From assembly GCF_016786305.1 (NCBI RefSeq), contig NZ_JADWYV010000001.1: DNA of 64,000 nucleotides; one strand, given 5' to 3'. This stretch comes from Pseudofrankia nepalensis (GTDB lineage Bacteria; Actinomycetota; Actinomycetes; Frankiales; Frankiaceae). A program made the position numbers and the translations under genes. The notes beneath the pieces are model-generated. The model was not told the DNA's origin. It saw nothing but the letters and a program-made list of their open reading frames with translations, and made no database searches. Within the stretch, counting starts at the first letter, position 1. Every line of letters begins with the position of its first letter. Positions 51,063 through 60,084 of the stretch are shown in pieces.

Positions 51063-51625
51063 GCGGACCCCACCCGCGACGCCCGCCGCGGGGGGGGGGG
51101 GCGCCGCCCCCCCCCCCCCCCCCCGCCCGCCCCGCCCCCCCCCCCGGGGAACTCCGGCGGAGTCGGCGGTTTGGCCCGCGCGCCGGTGACCGCGAGTTCC
51201 GCGGCCCGGAGCAGTTCCGCCCTGGCCCGGTCCCGCGGCCGGTCGAAGAGGTCAATGCCCACGACCTGCGCGAGCACGCCCGGGCGGGGACAGTCCTCGA
51301 CGCGGGTCACCAGCAGCTTGCGCCGCTCGCCGAGCGGGTCGGCCACCCAGGCGGCCCGCCATTCCACCGTGCCGAACACCGACCGGGCGTAGGCCGCCGA
51401 CAGCACCGCGACCGTGCGCGCGGACCGCCGAATGCCTTCGTCCATGCCGTGGGCCCAGTTGGAGCCCGGGACGAGGTCCCAGGCCTGGACCAGCACCCGG
51501 TAACCAGCCTCTTCGAGCTGCCAGGCAATCCATTCCGCCCAGGCCCGATCCGCCTGCGTGTAGGAGACGAAGAAATCCCAGGCCGCGCCCTCGGCGGGTT
51601 CGCCTGCGCCGCCCTCGTTCGCCAT
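50964..51625 (-). CDS. TIR-domain protein, frame broken in a homopolymer tract
   Basis: TIR effector paired with the NLR-like gene. From ATG 51625: WDFFVSYTQADRAWAEWIAWQLEEAGYRVLVQAWDLVPGSNW, then the SAAYARSVFGTVEWRAAW segment with the Glu expected for NADase activity, then VVGIDLFDRPRDRARAELL. At 51090-51145 long G and C runs break the frame. The TIR frame then stops at 51020, while another frame continues with SAPGGQAVGVN, LPQTRHENS and a stop at 50964, the end that makes sense. A length change in the tract would restore one protein of about 220 residues. No signal peptide. TIR proteins of this type usually deplete NAD when activated. Confidence 0.82.
51090..51145. repeat. Homopolymer-rich tract (12 G, 18 C, 11 C) inside the TIR gene
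   Basis: On the plus strand 12 G at 51090-51101, 18 C at 51107-51124 and 11 C at 51135-51145 occur within 56 bases. Such runs are prone to slippage in vivo and to sequencing or assembly error. They sit exactly where the TIR reading frame changes. Confidence 0.9.
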
Positions 51626-51870
51626 ATTCACAGTGTGGCATCGTCGCCCGCCGCGGCACCCGACCGAACGGCCGCCGGGAAACGCCGGTAGCGGGTCCGC
51701 TCAGGACGCCTGTCGGGTGCGAGAAGCGGAGCGGGGTCGGCGGGGCGACTGTGGCTGTGCCGGTCGCCGCTGGCCGGTTAGGATCATGTGCGTAGCGTGG
51801 TGGCCTGTTTGGGGGGATTCGGGATGGCGCCTGCCGCCTGTCGTCATCGACGAGGAACCCTGGCCGTGTC

Positions 51871-54081
51871 GTGATCGAGGAACGGGAGCGGATCGCGGCG
51901 GCGCTGCCGGGCTACGAGCTGGGTGCCCGGTTGGGCCGGGGGGCGTTCGGGCTGGTGCTGGCCGGCCGGCACCGCGGGCTGGGCCGCGACGTCGCCGTCA
52001 AGGTCCTCCCGGTCGACCAGGACGGGGCCACCGAGCGGAGCTGGAACGAGGCCCGCCTGCTGGCCTCGTTGGATCACCCGCACATCGTCCGGGTCTATGA
52101 CGCCGTCGCCGCCGAGGACCTTCACCTGATCGTGATGGAGCTGCTGGCCGGAGGGCCGCTGTCCCGCCGCCGGGACCTGACCGGTGAGACGGCGTGCGCG
52201 GTGGGGCTGGCGGTAGCCGCCGCGTTGTCCTACGCCCACGGGCGGGGAGTGCTGCACCGCGACATCAAGCCCGCCAACATCCTGTTCGACGCCGCCGGGC
52301 TGCCCAAGGTCGCCGACTTCGGCATCGCGAAAATCGCCGAAGGGTCAGCGACCACCGCCAGCACGGTGATCGGCACCCCTGTCTACATGGCCCCCGAGCA
52401 GATCCTCGGCGGCCGGCTCAGCGCGGCCACCGACCTCTACGCCCTCGGCGTCATGCTCTACGAACTGCTGACCGGCAACCCGCCGTTCGACCCGGCCCTG
52501 CCCGCCCCGGCGCTCATCCACCACCACCTCCACGTCCTGCCGCCCCCGCCCGGCGGAGTCCCCGCGCAGGTGGCCGCGGTGGTGATGCGCACCCTGGCCA
52601 AGGACCCCGCCGACCGCCACCCCTCCGCCCACGCCTTCGCGCTGGATCTCGCCCGCGCAGCCACCGACACCTACGGCCCGGGCTGGACCAGCCGCGCCGG
52701 CATCGCGCTGCGCCTCGACGACGACGTCCGCGCCGCCGCCAACCAGCCCACCACCCCCGCGCCGGCCTCGACGATCCCCGCCACGCTGCCAGCACCCACG
52801 GACATCCGCGAACCACCCGCCCCCGCCCGGCAACCGTCGGACGTGGGCGCGCCGGCACCGCCATCGACAGCCGCCTTCACCAAGCTGCCCACCCAGCGGG
52901 CCGACCCCCCGCCACCGAACCTGACACCGGCGATCCCCCCGACCGCCCGCGAAGAGGCTGACCGCCCGCGAACCCGCCCGAAGCGCCGCCTAGCCCTCGT
53001 CTCCGCCGCGGCGCTGCTCGCCATCGCCGGCACTGTCCTGGCCTTCACCCTCATCCCTGGCGATGACCCTCCACCCACCAGTTCCCCCACGCCAGCTCCC
53101 ACCTCTCCAGCTTCAACATCCGCCCTCCCCCCGCTTGGCTCGCCCCTGACCGGCCACACAAGCTCCGTGTATTCGGTGGCGTTCGCGCCGGACGGGCGCA
53201 CCCTCGCCAGCGCCAGCGGTAACCCCGACAACACCGTGCGGCTGTGGGATGTCTCCGACCGCTTCGCCCCGCGCCCGCTCGGCTCCCCCATCGCCGCAGA
53301 CTCCGCGCGTTCGGTGGCGTTCGCGCCGGACGGGCGCACCCTGGCCGCCGGCAGCTTCAACAGCCCGGTGCGGCTCTGGGATATCTCCGACCGCTCCGCC
53401 CCGCGCCCGCTCGGCTACCTTCCCACCAGCCACCCCATTGCTTCGCGATCGGTGGCGTTCGCGCCAGATGGGCGCATCGTGGCCAGCGGCACCAGGGACG
53501 GCACGGTATGGCTGTGGGATGTCTCCGACCCTTCGGCTCCGCGCCTGCTCGGTTCCCCCCTCACCGGCCACGCCGACCAGGTGAATTCGGTGGTGTTCGC
53601 GCCGGATGGGCGCACCCTTGCCAGCGCCAGCTACGACGGCACGGTGCGGCTATGGGATGTCTCCGACCCCTCGGCCCCACGCCCGCTCGGCTCCCCCCTC
53701 ACCGGCCACACCGGCGCGGTGGAATCGGTGGCGTTCGCGCCGGACGGGCGCACCCTTGCCAGCGCCAGCTACGACCACACGGTGCGGCTATGGGATGTCT
53801 CCGACCCCTCGGCCCCACGCCCGCTCGGCTCCCCCCTCACCGGCCACACCGACCCTGTGTACTCGGTGGTCTTCGCGCCGGATGGGCGCACCCTGGCCAG
53901 CGGCGGCGCGGACAACATCGTGCGGCTGTGGGATGTCTCCGACCGCTCCGCCCCGCGCCCGCTCGCCTCCTCCCGCACCGGCCACACCGAGGAGGTGTAC
54001 TCGGTGGCGTTCGCACCGGACGGGCGCACCCTGGCCAGCTCCGGCGCGGACCACACCGTGCGGCTGTGGCAGATCGGCTGA
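51871..54081 (+). CDS. Ser/Thr kinase with membrane helix and seven WD40 repeats
   Basis: 736-residue receptor-type kinase. The kinase domain is at residues 15-275: LGRGAFGLVLAG, VAVKVLP, HRDIKPANILF, DFGIAKI and GTPVYMAPEQ. A Pro-rich linker follows, then one membrane helix (about residues 373-395, LALVSAAALLAIAGTVLAFTLI). Seven WD40 blades (SVAFAPDGRTLASA...VRLWDVSD) make a full propeller at residues 416-736, predicted outside the cell. The repeats are nearly identical at DNA level, about 130-140 bases each, suggesting recent unit gain or exchange. The start is GTG 51871. It is divergent from the TIR gene and converges on a two-component operon. Confidence 0.9.
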   Translation: MIEERERIAAALPGYELGARLGRGAFGLVLAGRHRGLGRDVAVKVLPVDQDGATERSWNEARLLASLDHPHIVRVYDAVAAEDLHLIVMELLAGGPLSRRRDLTGETACAVGLAVAAALSYAHGRGVLHRDIKPANILFDAAGLPKVADFGIAKIAEGSATTASTVIGTPVYMAPEQILGGRLSAATDLYALGVMLYELLTGNPPFDPALPAPALIHHHLHVLPPPPGGVPAQVAAVVMRTLAKDPADRHPSAHAFALDLARAATDTYGPGWTSRAGIALRLDDDVRAAANQPTTPAPASTIPATLPAPTDIREPPAPARQPSDVGAPAPPSTAAFTKLPTQRADPPPPNLTPAIPPTAREEADRPRTRPKRRLALVSAAALLAIAGTVLAFTLIPGDDPPPTSSPTPAPTSPASTSALPPLGSPLTGHTSSVYSVAFAPDGRTLASASGNPDNTVRLWDVSDRFAPRPLGSPIAADSARSVAFAPDGRTLAAGSFNSPVRLWDISDRSAPRPLGYLPTSHPIASRSVAFAPDGRIVASGTRDGTVWLWDVSDPSAPRLLGSPLTGHADQVNSVVFAPDGRTLASASYDGTVRLWDVSDPSAPRPLGSPLTGHTGAVESVAFAPDGRTLASASYDHTVRLWDVSDPSAPRPLGSPLTGHTDPVYSVVFAPDGRTLASGGADNIVRLWDVSDRSAPRPLASSRTGHTEEVYSVAFAPDGRTLASSGADHTVRLWQIG

Positions 54082-54173
54082 CCAGACCAACAGGCCAGGA
54101 CCCTCAGCACCCCGATGTTCAACCTCAAGGTCGTGCACTGACCACCAGGCGGCGGCGAACACGCGAGGGCGGC

Positions 54174-54851
54174 TCACCTGGGCGGGTTGGTGGGGTGGAC
54201 GAGGCCGTGGTCGAACGCGAAGACGATGGCCGCGGCCCGGTCCCGCAGGTGCAGCTTGGCGAAGATGTGGCCGATGTGGGTCTTGATGGTGCCCTCGCCG
54301 AGGACGAGAGCCTCGGCGATCTCACCGTTGGTCGCGCCGCGGCCGATCATGACGAGGACCTCGCGCTCGCGCGCGGTGAGCACCTCGACGGTCCTGTCCG
54401 GCCCGGCGTCGGCCGCACGGACCGGCGCCGACGCCGCCCGGTAGGTGGTGAGCACGTGGCCGGTGACCGCCGGGTCCAGCCAGGCGCCTCCCTCGGCGAC
54501 CGTTCGCGCGGCGCGCTGCAGGTCGTCGGCCGGGACGCCCTTGAGGAGGAACCCGGACGCACCCGCCCGCAGCGCCGCCGCGAGGACCTCCTCGTCCTCG
54601 AACGTGGTGAGCACCAGCACTGGCGGTGCGTCCGCCCGCCGCCGCAGCGCCTCGGTCGCCGCGACCCCGTCCACCACGGGCATCCGGACGTCCATCAGCA
54701 CCACGTCCGGCCGGTGCCGCTCGACGGCCGCGGGCACCTGTGACCCGTCGGCGCACTCGCCGACGATCTCGAACCCGAACTTGGCCCGCAGGATGCCTCG
54801 CAGCCCCACCCGGATCAGCTCCTGGTCGTCCACCAGCAGGACGCGGATCAC
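54174..54851 (-). CDS. NarL/LuxR-type response regulator
   Basis: 225-residue regulator. The receiver domain has DD at 8-9, Asp54 in VVLMDVRMP, LVLTTFE and Lys in FLLKGVP. The DNA-binding helix-turn-helix is LTAREREVLVMIGRGATNGEIAEAL, then TIKTHIGHIFAKLHLRDR. GTG 54851 overlaps the kinase stop (GTGA). It is the last gene of the ABC exporter/two-component operon and probably controls it. Confidence 0.93.
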   Translation of the reverse strand: MIRVLLVDDQELIRVGLRGILRAKFGFEIVGECADGSQVPAAVERHRPDVVLMDVRMPVVDGVAATEALRRRADAPPVLVLTTFEDEEVLAAALRAGASGFLLKGVPADDLQRAARTVAEGGAWLDPAVTGHVLTTYRAASAPVRAADAGPDRTVEVLTAREREVLVMIGRGATNGEIAEALVLGEGTIKTHIGHIFAKLHLRDRAAAIVFAFDHGLVHPTNPPR

Positions 54852-56062
54852 GGCGCCACCGCCTCAGGCGCGACGGGTCCGGCGGGCGCGGCGGGCGCGG
54901 CCGGCGCGGCGGGCGCGGAAGCCTTCCGGGGGCGGGTGGACTCACGCCGGAGCGGGATCTGCGCGCGGACCCGCCAGCCGCCCTCCCCCTGGCCGGCGAC
55001 GCAGGTGCCGCCGAGCGCCTCGGCGCGCTGCCGCATGCCGTGCAGGCCCAGCCCGGAGGCGGTCTCGGTCCGCCGCGGGCCAGCGTCCCCCTGGCCGCCG
55101 GCGGCCGACGTGGCCGTGTCGACCGTGAGCGACACGGCGGTGTCCGCCACGGTGACCCGCGCCGCGGTCGCCGCGCCGGGAGCATGCCGGACGCTGTTGG
55201 TCAGCGCCTCCTGCAGGATCCTGTACAGCGCGAGCCCCGTGGTGGCGGGCAGGTCCTCCAGCGGCCCGTCGACCGTGAGCGTGACGGGAACCCCGGCGTC
55301 GCGGAAGCCGTCAGCCAGCGCGGCGAGCTGGGTCGCGTCCGGCAGCGGCGCGAAGGTCGACCCGGCGTCCTCCCGGAGCATGCCGACCGCCTGGCGCACC
55401 TCGGTGAGGGCGGCCCGACCAAGCCGTTCCGCCTCGTCGAGCGCCCGGGCGGCGTCGGCGGGGTCGTCGTCGAGCGCCAGCTTCGCGGACGTCACGTGCA
55501 GCAGCGAGACCGTCAGCGAGTGCGCGACCACGTCGTGGATCTCCCGGGCGATGCGGTTGCGCTCCTCCGCCCGCGCCCGCTCGACCAGCCCGGCCTGGGC
55601 GAGCCGGAGCTGGTCGGCGAGGTCACGCTGGCGGCGGCCGACGAAGCAGCCGACGGTCGCGAACGTGGTGCCGGCGATCCAGGCCGCCCACCCCGGGTCC
55701 GGCTCGGTCGTGAGCCACTGGATGACGAACAGGACGACGGCGCCCGCCCACGCCGACAGCCAGACGGACCGGTGCGCGACGACGGCCGTCCACCCGGCGA
55801 GCACCGCCACCGCGAACCACCCGACGTTCGACGCGGAGCCGTAGCACACGATCGCGGCGCTGGCCCCGACGGCCACGACCGCCGGGACCAGCAGCCGCGA
55901 GCCCGGCCGCAGCAGCGGCGTCAGGGCGACGACAGCCAGCGCCCCGCCGATCCTGAGCGGGCCTGGGTCGCGGGCCACCAGCCCCGCGAGGGCGAACAGA
56001 GCGATCGCGGCCGGTGGGCCCCACCGCGCCGCGATCACCACCGGCTCTCTCATGCTGCGCAT
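54848..56062 (-). CDS. DesK-type sensor histidine kinase
   Basis: 404-residue membrane kinase. About six hydrophobic helices occupy residues 10-150. The phospho-His is in RNRIAREIHDVVAHSLTVSLLHV. The ATPase part has GLALYRILQEALTNSVRHAPG and the G box GLGLHGMRQRAEALGG. A Pro/Ala-rich tail of about 25 residues ends the protein. The start is ATG 56062, with ATG 56053 possible. It is 61 bases after the permease gene and overlaps the regulator by 4 bases, so it is likely to sense the exporter's cargo or the stress it causes. Confidence 0.92.
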   Translation of the reverse strand: MRSMREPVVIAARWGPPAAIALFALAGLVARDPGPLRIGGALAVVALTPLLRPGSRLLVPAVVAVGASAAIVCYGSASNVGWFAVAVLAGWTAVVAHRSVWLSAWAGAVVLFVIQWLTTEPDPGWAAWIAGTTFATVGCFVGRRQRDLADQLRLAQAGLVERARAEERNRIAREIHDVVAHSLTVSLLHVTSAKLALDDDPADAARALDEAERLGRAALTEVRQAVGMLREDAGSTFAPLPDATQLAALADGFRDAGVPVTLTVDGPLEDLPATTGLALYRILQEALTNSVRHAPGAATAARVTVADTAVSLTVDTATSAAGGQGDAGPRRTETASGLGLHGMRQRAEALGGTCVAGQGEGGWRVRAQIPLRRESTRPRKASAPAAPAAPAAPAGPVAPEAVAP

Positions 56063-56123
56063 GCTATGGCGGGCCCTGCGGTAGCTGACCTTGCTGTGGC
56101 TGGCATCGCCGGGATCGGGTCCC

Positions 56124-56957
56124 TCACAGCGCGGTACGACGGGCGGAGGCGGTCAGGGCGACGACAGCCAGGCCCACCACCACCAGAAGCTGCACGTCGG
56201 CGCCGCCGAGCCCCAGCCACGGCCCGCGGACGGCCTGCGTCACGAGCGTCAGCGGCAGCACGCTGGCGATCGTCCGCAGGACGTCACCCATGACGTCGGG
56301 CGGCGGGCCGCCGGCGCCGAGCAGGAACGACGGGAAGAACAGCAGCAGCCCGACCGCCTGCGCCGAGCGCGCCGACGGCATGACGCTCCCGAGCAGCACC
56401 CCGAGGCTGACGAAGGCGACCGACCCGGCGACCAGCCCCGCGACGACCCGCCACCAGTCGTGCACGGCCGGCACCCCGTAGACAGGCGCGGCGACGGCGA
56501 GCAGGAGCACGCTGGCCAGCGCGATCGTCGCGAGCCCGGTGACGACCTGCGCCGCGGCGAACGACCACCGCCCGAAGCCGGCGGCGGCGAACCGGCGCAG
56601 CACGCCCCGCTCCCGGTAGGACGCGATGTGCACCGGGAGCATGATCAGCCCGGTGGCCGCGATCACGACCGTCAGGTAGGACGCGACGTACCAGTGCGCC
56701 GGGTTCGTCCCCTCGAACTCCTCGTCCGCGGCGGTGCCGAACGAACCGCCGATGATCAGCATCGTCACGATCGGAAAGGCGAACACGAAGGTGAGGGTCA
56801 GCGGCTCGCGGACCATCAGCCGCAGCTCGGCGCGGATCAGCCGGCTGGCCGCGGAGCGGACCCGGCGGGGCGCCGCCCGGTGGGCGGTGGCACCCGAGGA
56901 GGCGGCCTCGGCCTGCGTGGCCGACGCGGCGGCCGGGGAGGGGGACACGGTGGTCAT
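56124..56957 (-). CDS. ABC-2 type permease
   Basis: 277-residue membrane subunit with six hydrophobic helices. After a cytoplasmic N-terminus, LIRAELRLMVREPLTLTFVFAFPIVTMLIIGG opens the ABC2 fold. The cytoplasmic loop IASYRERGVLRRFAAAGF is the conserved ATPase-contact region, and VSLGVLLGSVMPSARSAQAVGLLLFFPSFLLGAGGPP is the typical last third. ATG 56957 overlaps the ATPase stop (ATGA). It works with the ATPase as a drug or lipid exporter; the substrate is not known. Confidence 0.9.
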   Translation of the reverse strand: MTTVSPSPAAASATQAEAASSGATAHRAAPRRVRSAASRLIRAELRLMVREPLTLTFVFAFPIVTMLIIGGSFGTAADEEFEGTNPAHWYVASYLTVVIAATGLIMLPVHIASYRERGVLRRFAAAGFGRWSFAAAQVVTGLATIALASVLLLAVAAPVYGVPAVHDWWRVVAGLVAGSVAFVSLGVLLGSVMPSARSAQAVGLLLFFPSFLLGAGGPPPDVMGDVLRTIASVLPLTLVTQAVRGPWLGLGGADVQLLVVVGLAVVALTASARRTAL

Positions 56958-57925
56958 CGGTTCACTCCGATCAGCGTGGGCGCGGTCGCGCGGGTTGTCG
57001 ACGGGGAGGCGTCCGCGCGGACTCCCAGCAGGGTCAGCAGCGCCGCCTCGAGATCGGGAAGCTCGACCCGCAGGTCGTCGGGTATCTCGCCGCGGCGGAC
57101 GAGCTCGGCGCCCGCGTGGGCGATCACCCGGCGGTCGCCGCGGACCTCCACCTGACCGCCGGCGACCGACACCTCCCGCGCTCCGGGGAGCGCCCGCAGG
57201 GCCGCGGCCAGGTCCGTCACGTCGTCCCGCGTCCAGCCGAAGCGGACGACCGCCCACGGCGCGTGCCGGGCGACCAGTTCCGCCGGGCGGCCGGCGTCCA
57301 GCACCCGGCCGGCGCGCATCGCCACGACGCGGTCGCACAACGCTTCCGCCTCGTCGAGCTCGTGGGTGACCAGCAGGATCGTCGTGCCGGCGTCGCGCAG
57401 CTGGGTGATGGCCGCCCAGACGTCGCGGCGCGCGGCCGGGTCGAGCCCCTGGGTGAGCTCGTCCAGGATCACGAGGCGCGGGCGGTTCAGCAGGGAAAGC
57501 ACGAGAAACAGCCGCTGACGCTCCCCGCCGCTGAGCGAGGCGAAGGCCGAACGACGCCGCTCGGACAGTCCGAACTGGCGAAGCAGCTCCTCGCCGGACC
57601 GGGCGTTCCTGGTAGCGAAGAGCTCGATCGCCTCGGCGACCCGCAGCCGGTCCGGCAACGCCGAGCTCTGGAGCTGGCTGCCCACCTGGGGACGAAGCGC
57701 CGCGGCCTGCCGGGTCGGGTCGAGACCGAGCACGCGCACGGTCCCCGCGTCCGGGCGCCGCAGCCCCTGAATGCACTCGACGGTCGTGGTCTTGCCGGCG
57801 CCGTTGGCGCCGATCAGCCCGACGACCTCGCCGGCCGCGACGTCGAGGTCCAGGTTCTCGACGACGAGCCGGCCGCCGTAGTTCTTTCGTAGACCGCGTA
57901 CGGTCACGACGTCACGTTCTGTCAT
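56954..57925 (-). CDS. ABC transporter ATP-binding protein (drug-export type)
   Basis: 323-residue ATPase, first gene of a four-gene operon (ATPase, permease, sensor kinase, response regulator). Walker A is GANGAGKTTT, the signature LSGGERQR, Walker B LVILDELTQGLD (Leu where most have Pro after DE), and the H-loop LLVTHELDEAE. A C-terminal domain of about 90 residues follows, as in DrrA-type ATPases. ATG 57925 has no clear ribosome site; upstream in-frame residues look unconserved. The two-component pair in the same transcript suggests induction by an envelope-active compound. Confidence 0.9.
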   Translation of the reverse strand: MTERDVVTVRGLRKNYGGRLVVENLDLDVAAGEVVGLIGANGAGKTTTVECIQGLRRPDAGTVRVLGLDPTRQAAALRPQVGSQLQSSALPDRLRVAEAIELFATRNARSGEELLRQFGLSERRRSAFASLSGGERQRLFLVLSLLNRPRLVILDELTQGLDPAARRDVWAAITQLRDAGTTILLVTHELDEAEALCDRVVAMRAGRVLDAGRPAELVARHAPWAVVRFGWTRDDVTDLAAALRALPGAREVSVAGGQVEVRGDRRVIAHAGAELVRRGEIPDDLRVELPDLEAALLTLLGVRADASPSTTRATAPTLIGVNR

Positions 57926-58888
57926 GTGGATGATGGTGCGCGCGCAGGCCCGCCAGCACATCGGCCCACAGCCAGAACCGCGGCTATGACCCTGGGCAGG
58001 CAGCCGCGGACGGCGGGTACGCCGGCGGGCCCCGCCCGCCCACGCGGATCACCCCCCGGCGGGAGCCGTCAGCGCGGCAGGATACGGCCCAAGTCCCACC
58101 ATCGCGGGTCCCGGCTCGGCGTACGGTCCCGGCGCCAGCGAGCAGGCCCATTTACCGAGCCCAGCGTGGACGGAAGACTGCCAGCCCAGAAACGCAGCGT
58201 CAGGCACTGCCATGAACCCCAGGCCGCCCGAACACGGACGCCTGGCGCAACGCGCGATGCCCGCCCTTCAAACCGCGCCGGCCAGCGGCCATCTCCAGCA
58301 CCGGCCGCCCCGACACCCGGTCAACCGGCCGGGGGCCCGCAAGAACACGCCACTACCGACGACCGGATGATCACCGGATCACGGCCGGGGTCTGACGTAA
58401 GCGACCCGGGGCCGTGCCGAGCGCGACTCGGCACGAAGGGGCAATTATGAGTCGAGGCCTCTCGCAGTTGAGTCACTTTCGGAGACTCCCGCGGCGTATC
58501 GACTACGGCCGGCTTGTGCTGCCCTGTCGACGCTTCGGGGCCTCGGTGCTGGCTGGAGTCCGCAGCCCGTGCCGTCGACAGCCCGCCCATACCATCCCAT
58601 GTCGGGCCTTCTTGCATCAGAATGGCGTCAGATCGTCAGTAACACTACGTAATGATCAGGTCGATGGCGCCTTCCGCCAGCGCGCCCATGACAGTGCGCC
58701 GCCCAAATGGGTGACGCTCCGTGAGGAGCGCCGGGCGCGGCGGTCGATGCGACATGGGCCTCCTTCGGTGTTCTATCCGACCGGTGCAGCGTTCTATCCG
58801 GGCCCGTCATGCCTTACGGGTCCGTCAGACCCCGACGCGCAGTATGATCACCCCTATTCTGCTGAGCCACAGGTTTCGGGGGCCCTGG
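57926..58888. other. About 960 bp without a recognised gene; promoter features for the TIR gene
   Basis: No frame here shows conserved motifs. An 8-bp stem with a 5-base loop (GTGCCGAG/CTCGGCAC) is at 58414-58434. GTTCTATCCG occurs twice, at 58770-58779 and 58791-58800, exactly 21 bases apart, that is two helical turns. TATGAT at 58843-58848 is a possible -10 for the TIR gene, though no good -35 is present. Confidence 0.45.
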
Positions 58889-60004
58889 ATGGACGGCAAG
58901 CGGGACTTCTTCCTCAGCTACGCCGAAGAGGACCTGACCTGGGCGGAGTGGATCGGCTGGGTGCTGGAAGAAGCGGGCCTTCGGGTAACCCTGCACCACT
59001 GGGACACCCTGCCGGGGATGCCATGGGCCGCACGCCTCGACGAGGGCATCCGGACCACGGACTACATGCTGCTCGTCGCATCCGCCGCCTACCTGCGATC
59101 GCCCCGCACCCGGGCCGAGTGGCTGGCCGTCTGGCCAGACACCCTCAGCGGGCCCAGCGTCACCATCATTCCGGTCAGAGTCGAAGACGTGCAACTCGAC
59201 GGGTTGCTGCGTGGCTTCATCCCTATTGACCTAGGCCGCTACGGCGAGGATGCCGCGCGCGCGGAACTCCTCGGCCGCGTCACCGATGTCCTGCGCGGCC
59301 ACGCCAAGCCCTACGACCGGCCGCCCATTCCCATCCAGGAACGCGCCGTGCGCCGCCGGCCGCCGTTCCCCGGTGTCGTGGTGGCCGTACTGCCGGGCAG
59401 CGGCGAGGACGCGCCGCCCGCCGCGCCGGCTTCCCCCACGGGTACGCCGGCCGCGACCGGGCCGGTGCGGACTCCTGGACTTTCGCGCCCGGTGCTCGCC
59501 GCCGTCGCCGCGACCCTGCTCGTCGTGGCTGTCGTGGTCGTCGGCATCGCGGTCATTGACAAGGGGAACAGCACGCCCGGGCCCACGGCACAGGCCGGTG
59601 CGGGCGCCGGCGCCGGAAGCACAGCACCCTCACTGGCCGAGCAGGCAGCCGGTGCCTGGGAGTTCCACGCGCAGCAAAGCCAGGTGTCCAACGGGACAGA
59701 GATCGTCGTCTACGCAGACTCGGCCCTGCACATCGCCGGATCGGACTTCCGGCTCGTAGGCGAGAAGTACGATCTCCTGGAGGGGCATCCGGTGGGCTTC
59801 CGGGCAACCTGCGAAGGAACCGTCACCCTCGACGGCGACCAGTTGCGTTTCGCCACCGAAACCGAACAGGTGGAACCCATCGGCGACCCCGCTTCTTTCC
59901 ACGGGGAATGCCCCACGGTGCTCACCGGCCAGCTTGAGGACTCCGGCCTGACGCTCACCCTCACCTCCGACGACGGCACCGTGGCCCGCTACCAGCGGTC
60001 CTGA
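58889..60004 (+). CDS. TIR-domain protein with a single membrane helix and outer domain
   Basis: 371 residues. The N-terminal TIR domain is RDFFLSYAEEDLTWAEWIGWVLEEAGLRVTLHHWDTLPGMPW, then VASAAYLRSPRTRAEWLAVW with the family Glu, then VTIIPVRVEDVQLDGLLRGFIPIDL. A Pro-rich linker follows, then one membrane helix (about residues 202-224, VLAAVAATLLVVAVVVVGIAV). After that an Ala/Gly linker leads to a beta-rich C-terminal domain of about 125 residues with two Cys. The topology puts the TIR inside the cell and the last domain outside, a receptor-like arrangement rare for bacterial TIR proteins. I do not recognise the outer domain. The start is ATG 58889; ATG 58847 would add 14 residues. Confidence 0.86.
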   Translation: MDGKRDFFLSYAEEDLTWAEWIGWVLEEAGLRVTLHHWDTLPGMPWAARLDEGIRTTDYMLLVASAAYLRSPRTRAEWLAVWPDTLSGPSVTIIPVRVEDVQLDGLLRGFIPIDLGRYGEDAARAELLGRVTDVLRGHAKPYDRPPIPIQERAVRRRPPFPGVVVAVLPGSGEDAPPAAPASPTGTPAATGPVRTPGLSRPVLAAVAATLLVVAVVVVGIAVIDKGNSTPGPTAQAGAGAGAGSTAPSLAEQAAGAWEFHAQQSQVSNGTEIVVYADSALHIAGSDFRLVGEKYDLLEGHPVGFRATCEGTVTLDGDQLRFATETEQVEPIGDPASFHGECPTVLTGQLEDSGLTLTLTSDDGTVARYQRS

Positions 60005-60084
60005 CACGCCCGCCGTACAGCAAGCGCCACCTGGGACCGGCGCAGAAAGCGGCCCGCCCATGGCTCGGCCGCAGTGTGGTCTGG

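Noticed and set aside
53140..54081. CRISPR array
   Set aside because: The regular repeats are codons of WD40 blades, about 130-140 bases apart and in frame, with no spacer/repeat structure.
58447..59229. A plus-strand gene from ATG 58447 with a fair ribosome site (AAGGGG)
   Set aside because: It would overlap over 300 bases of the TIR gene in another frame and has no conserved motif.
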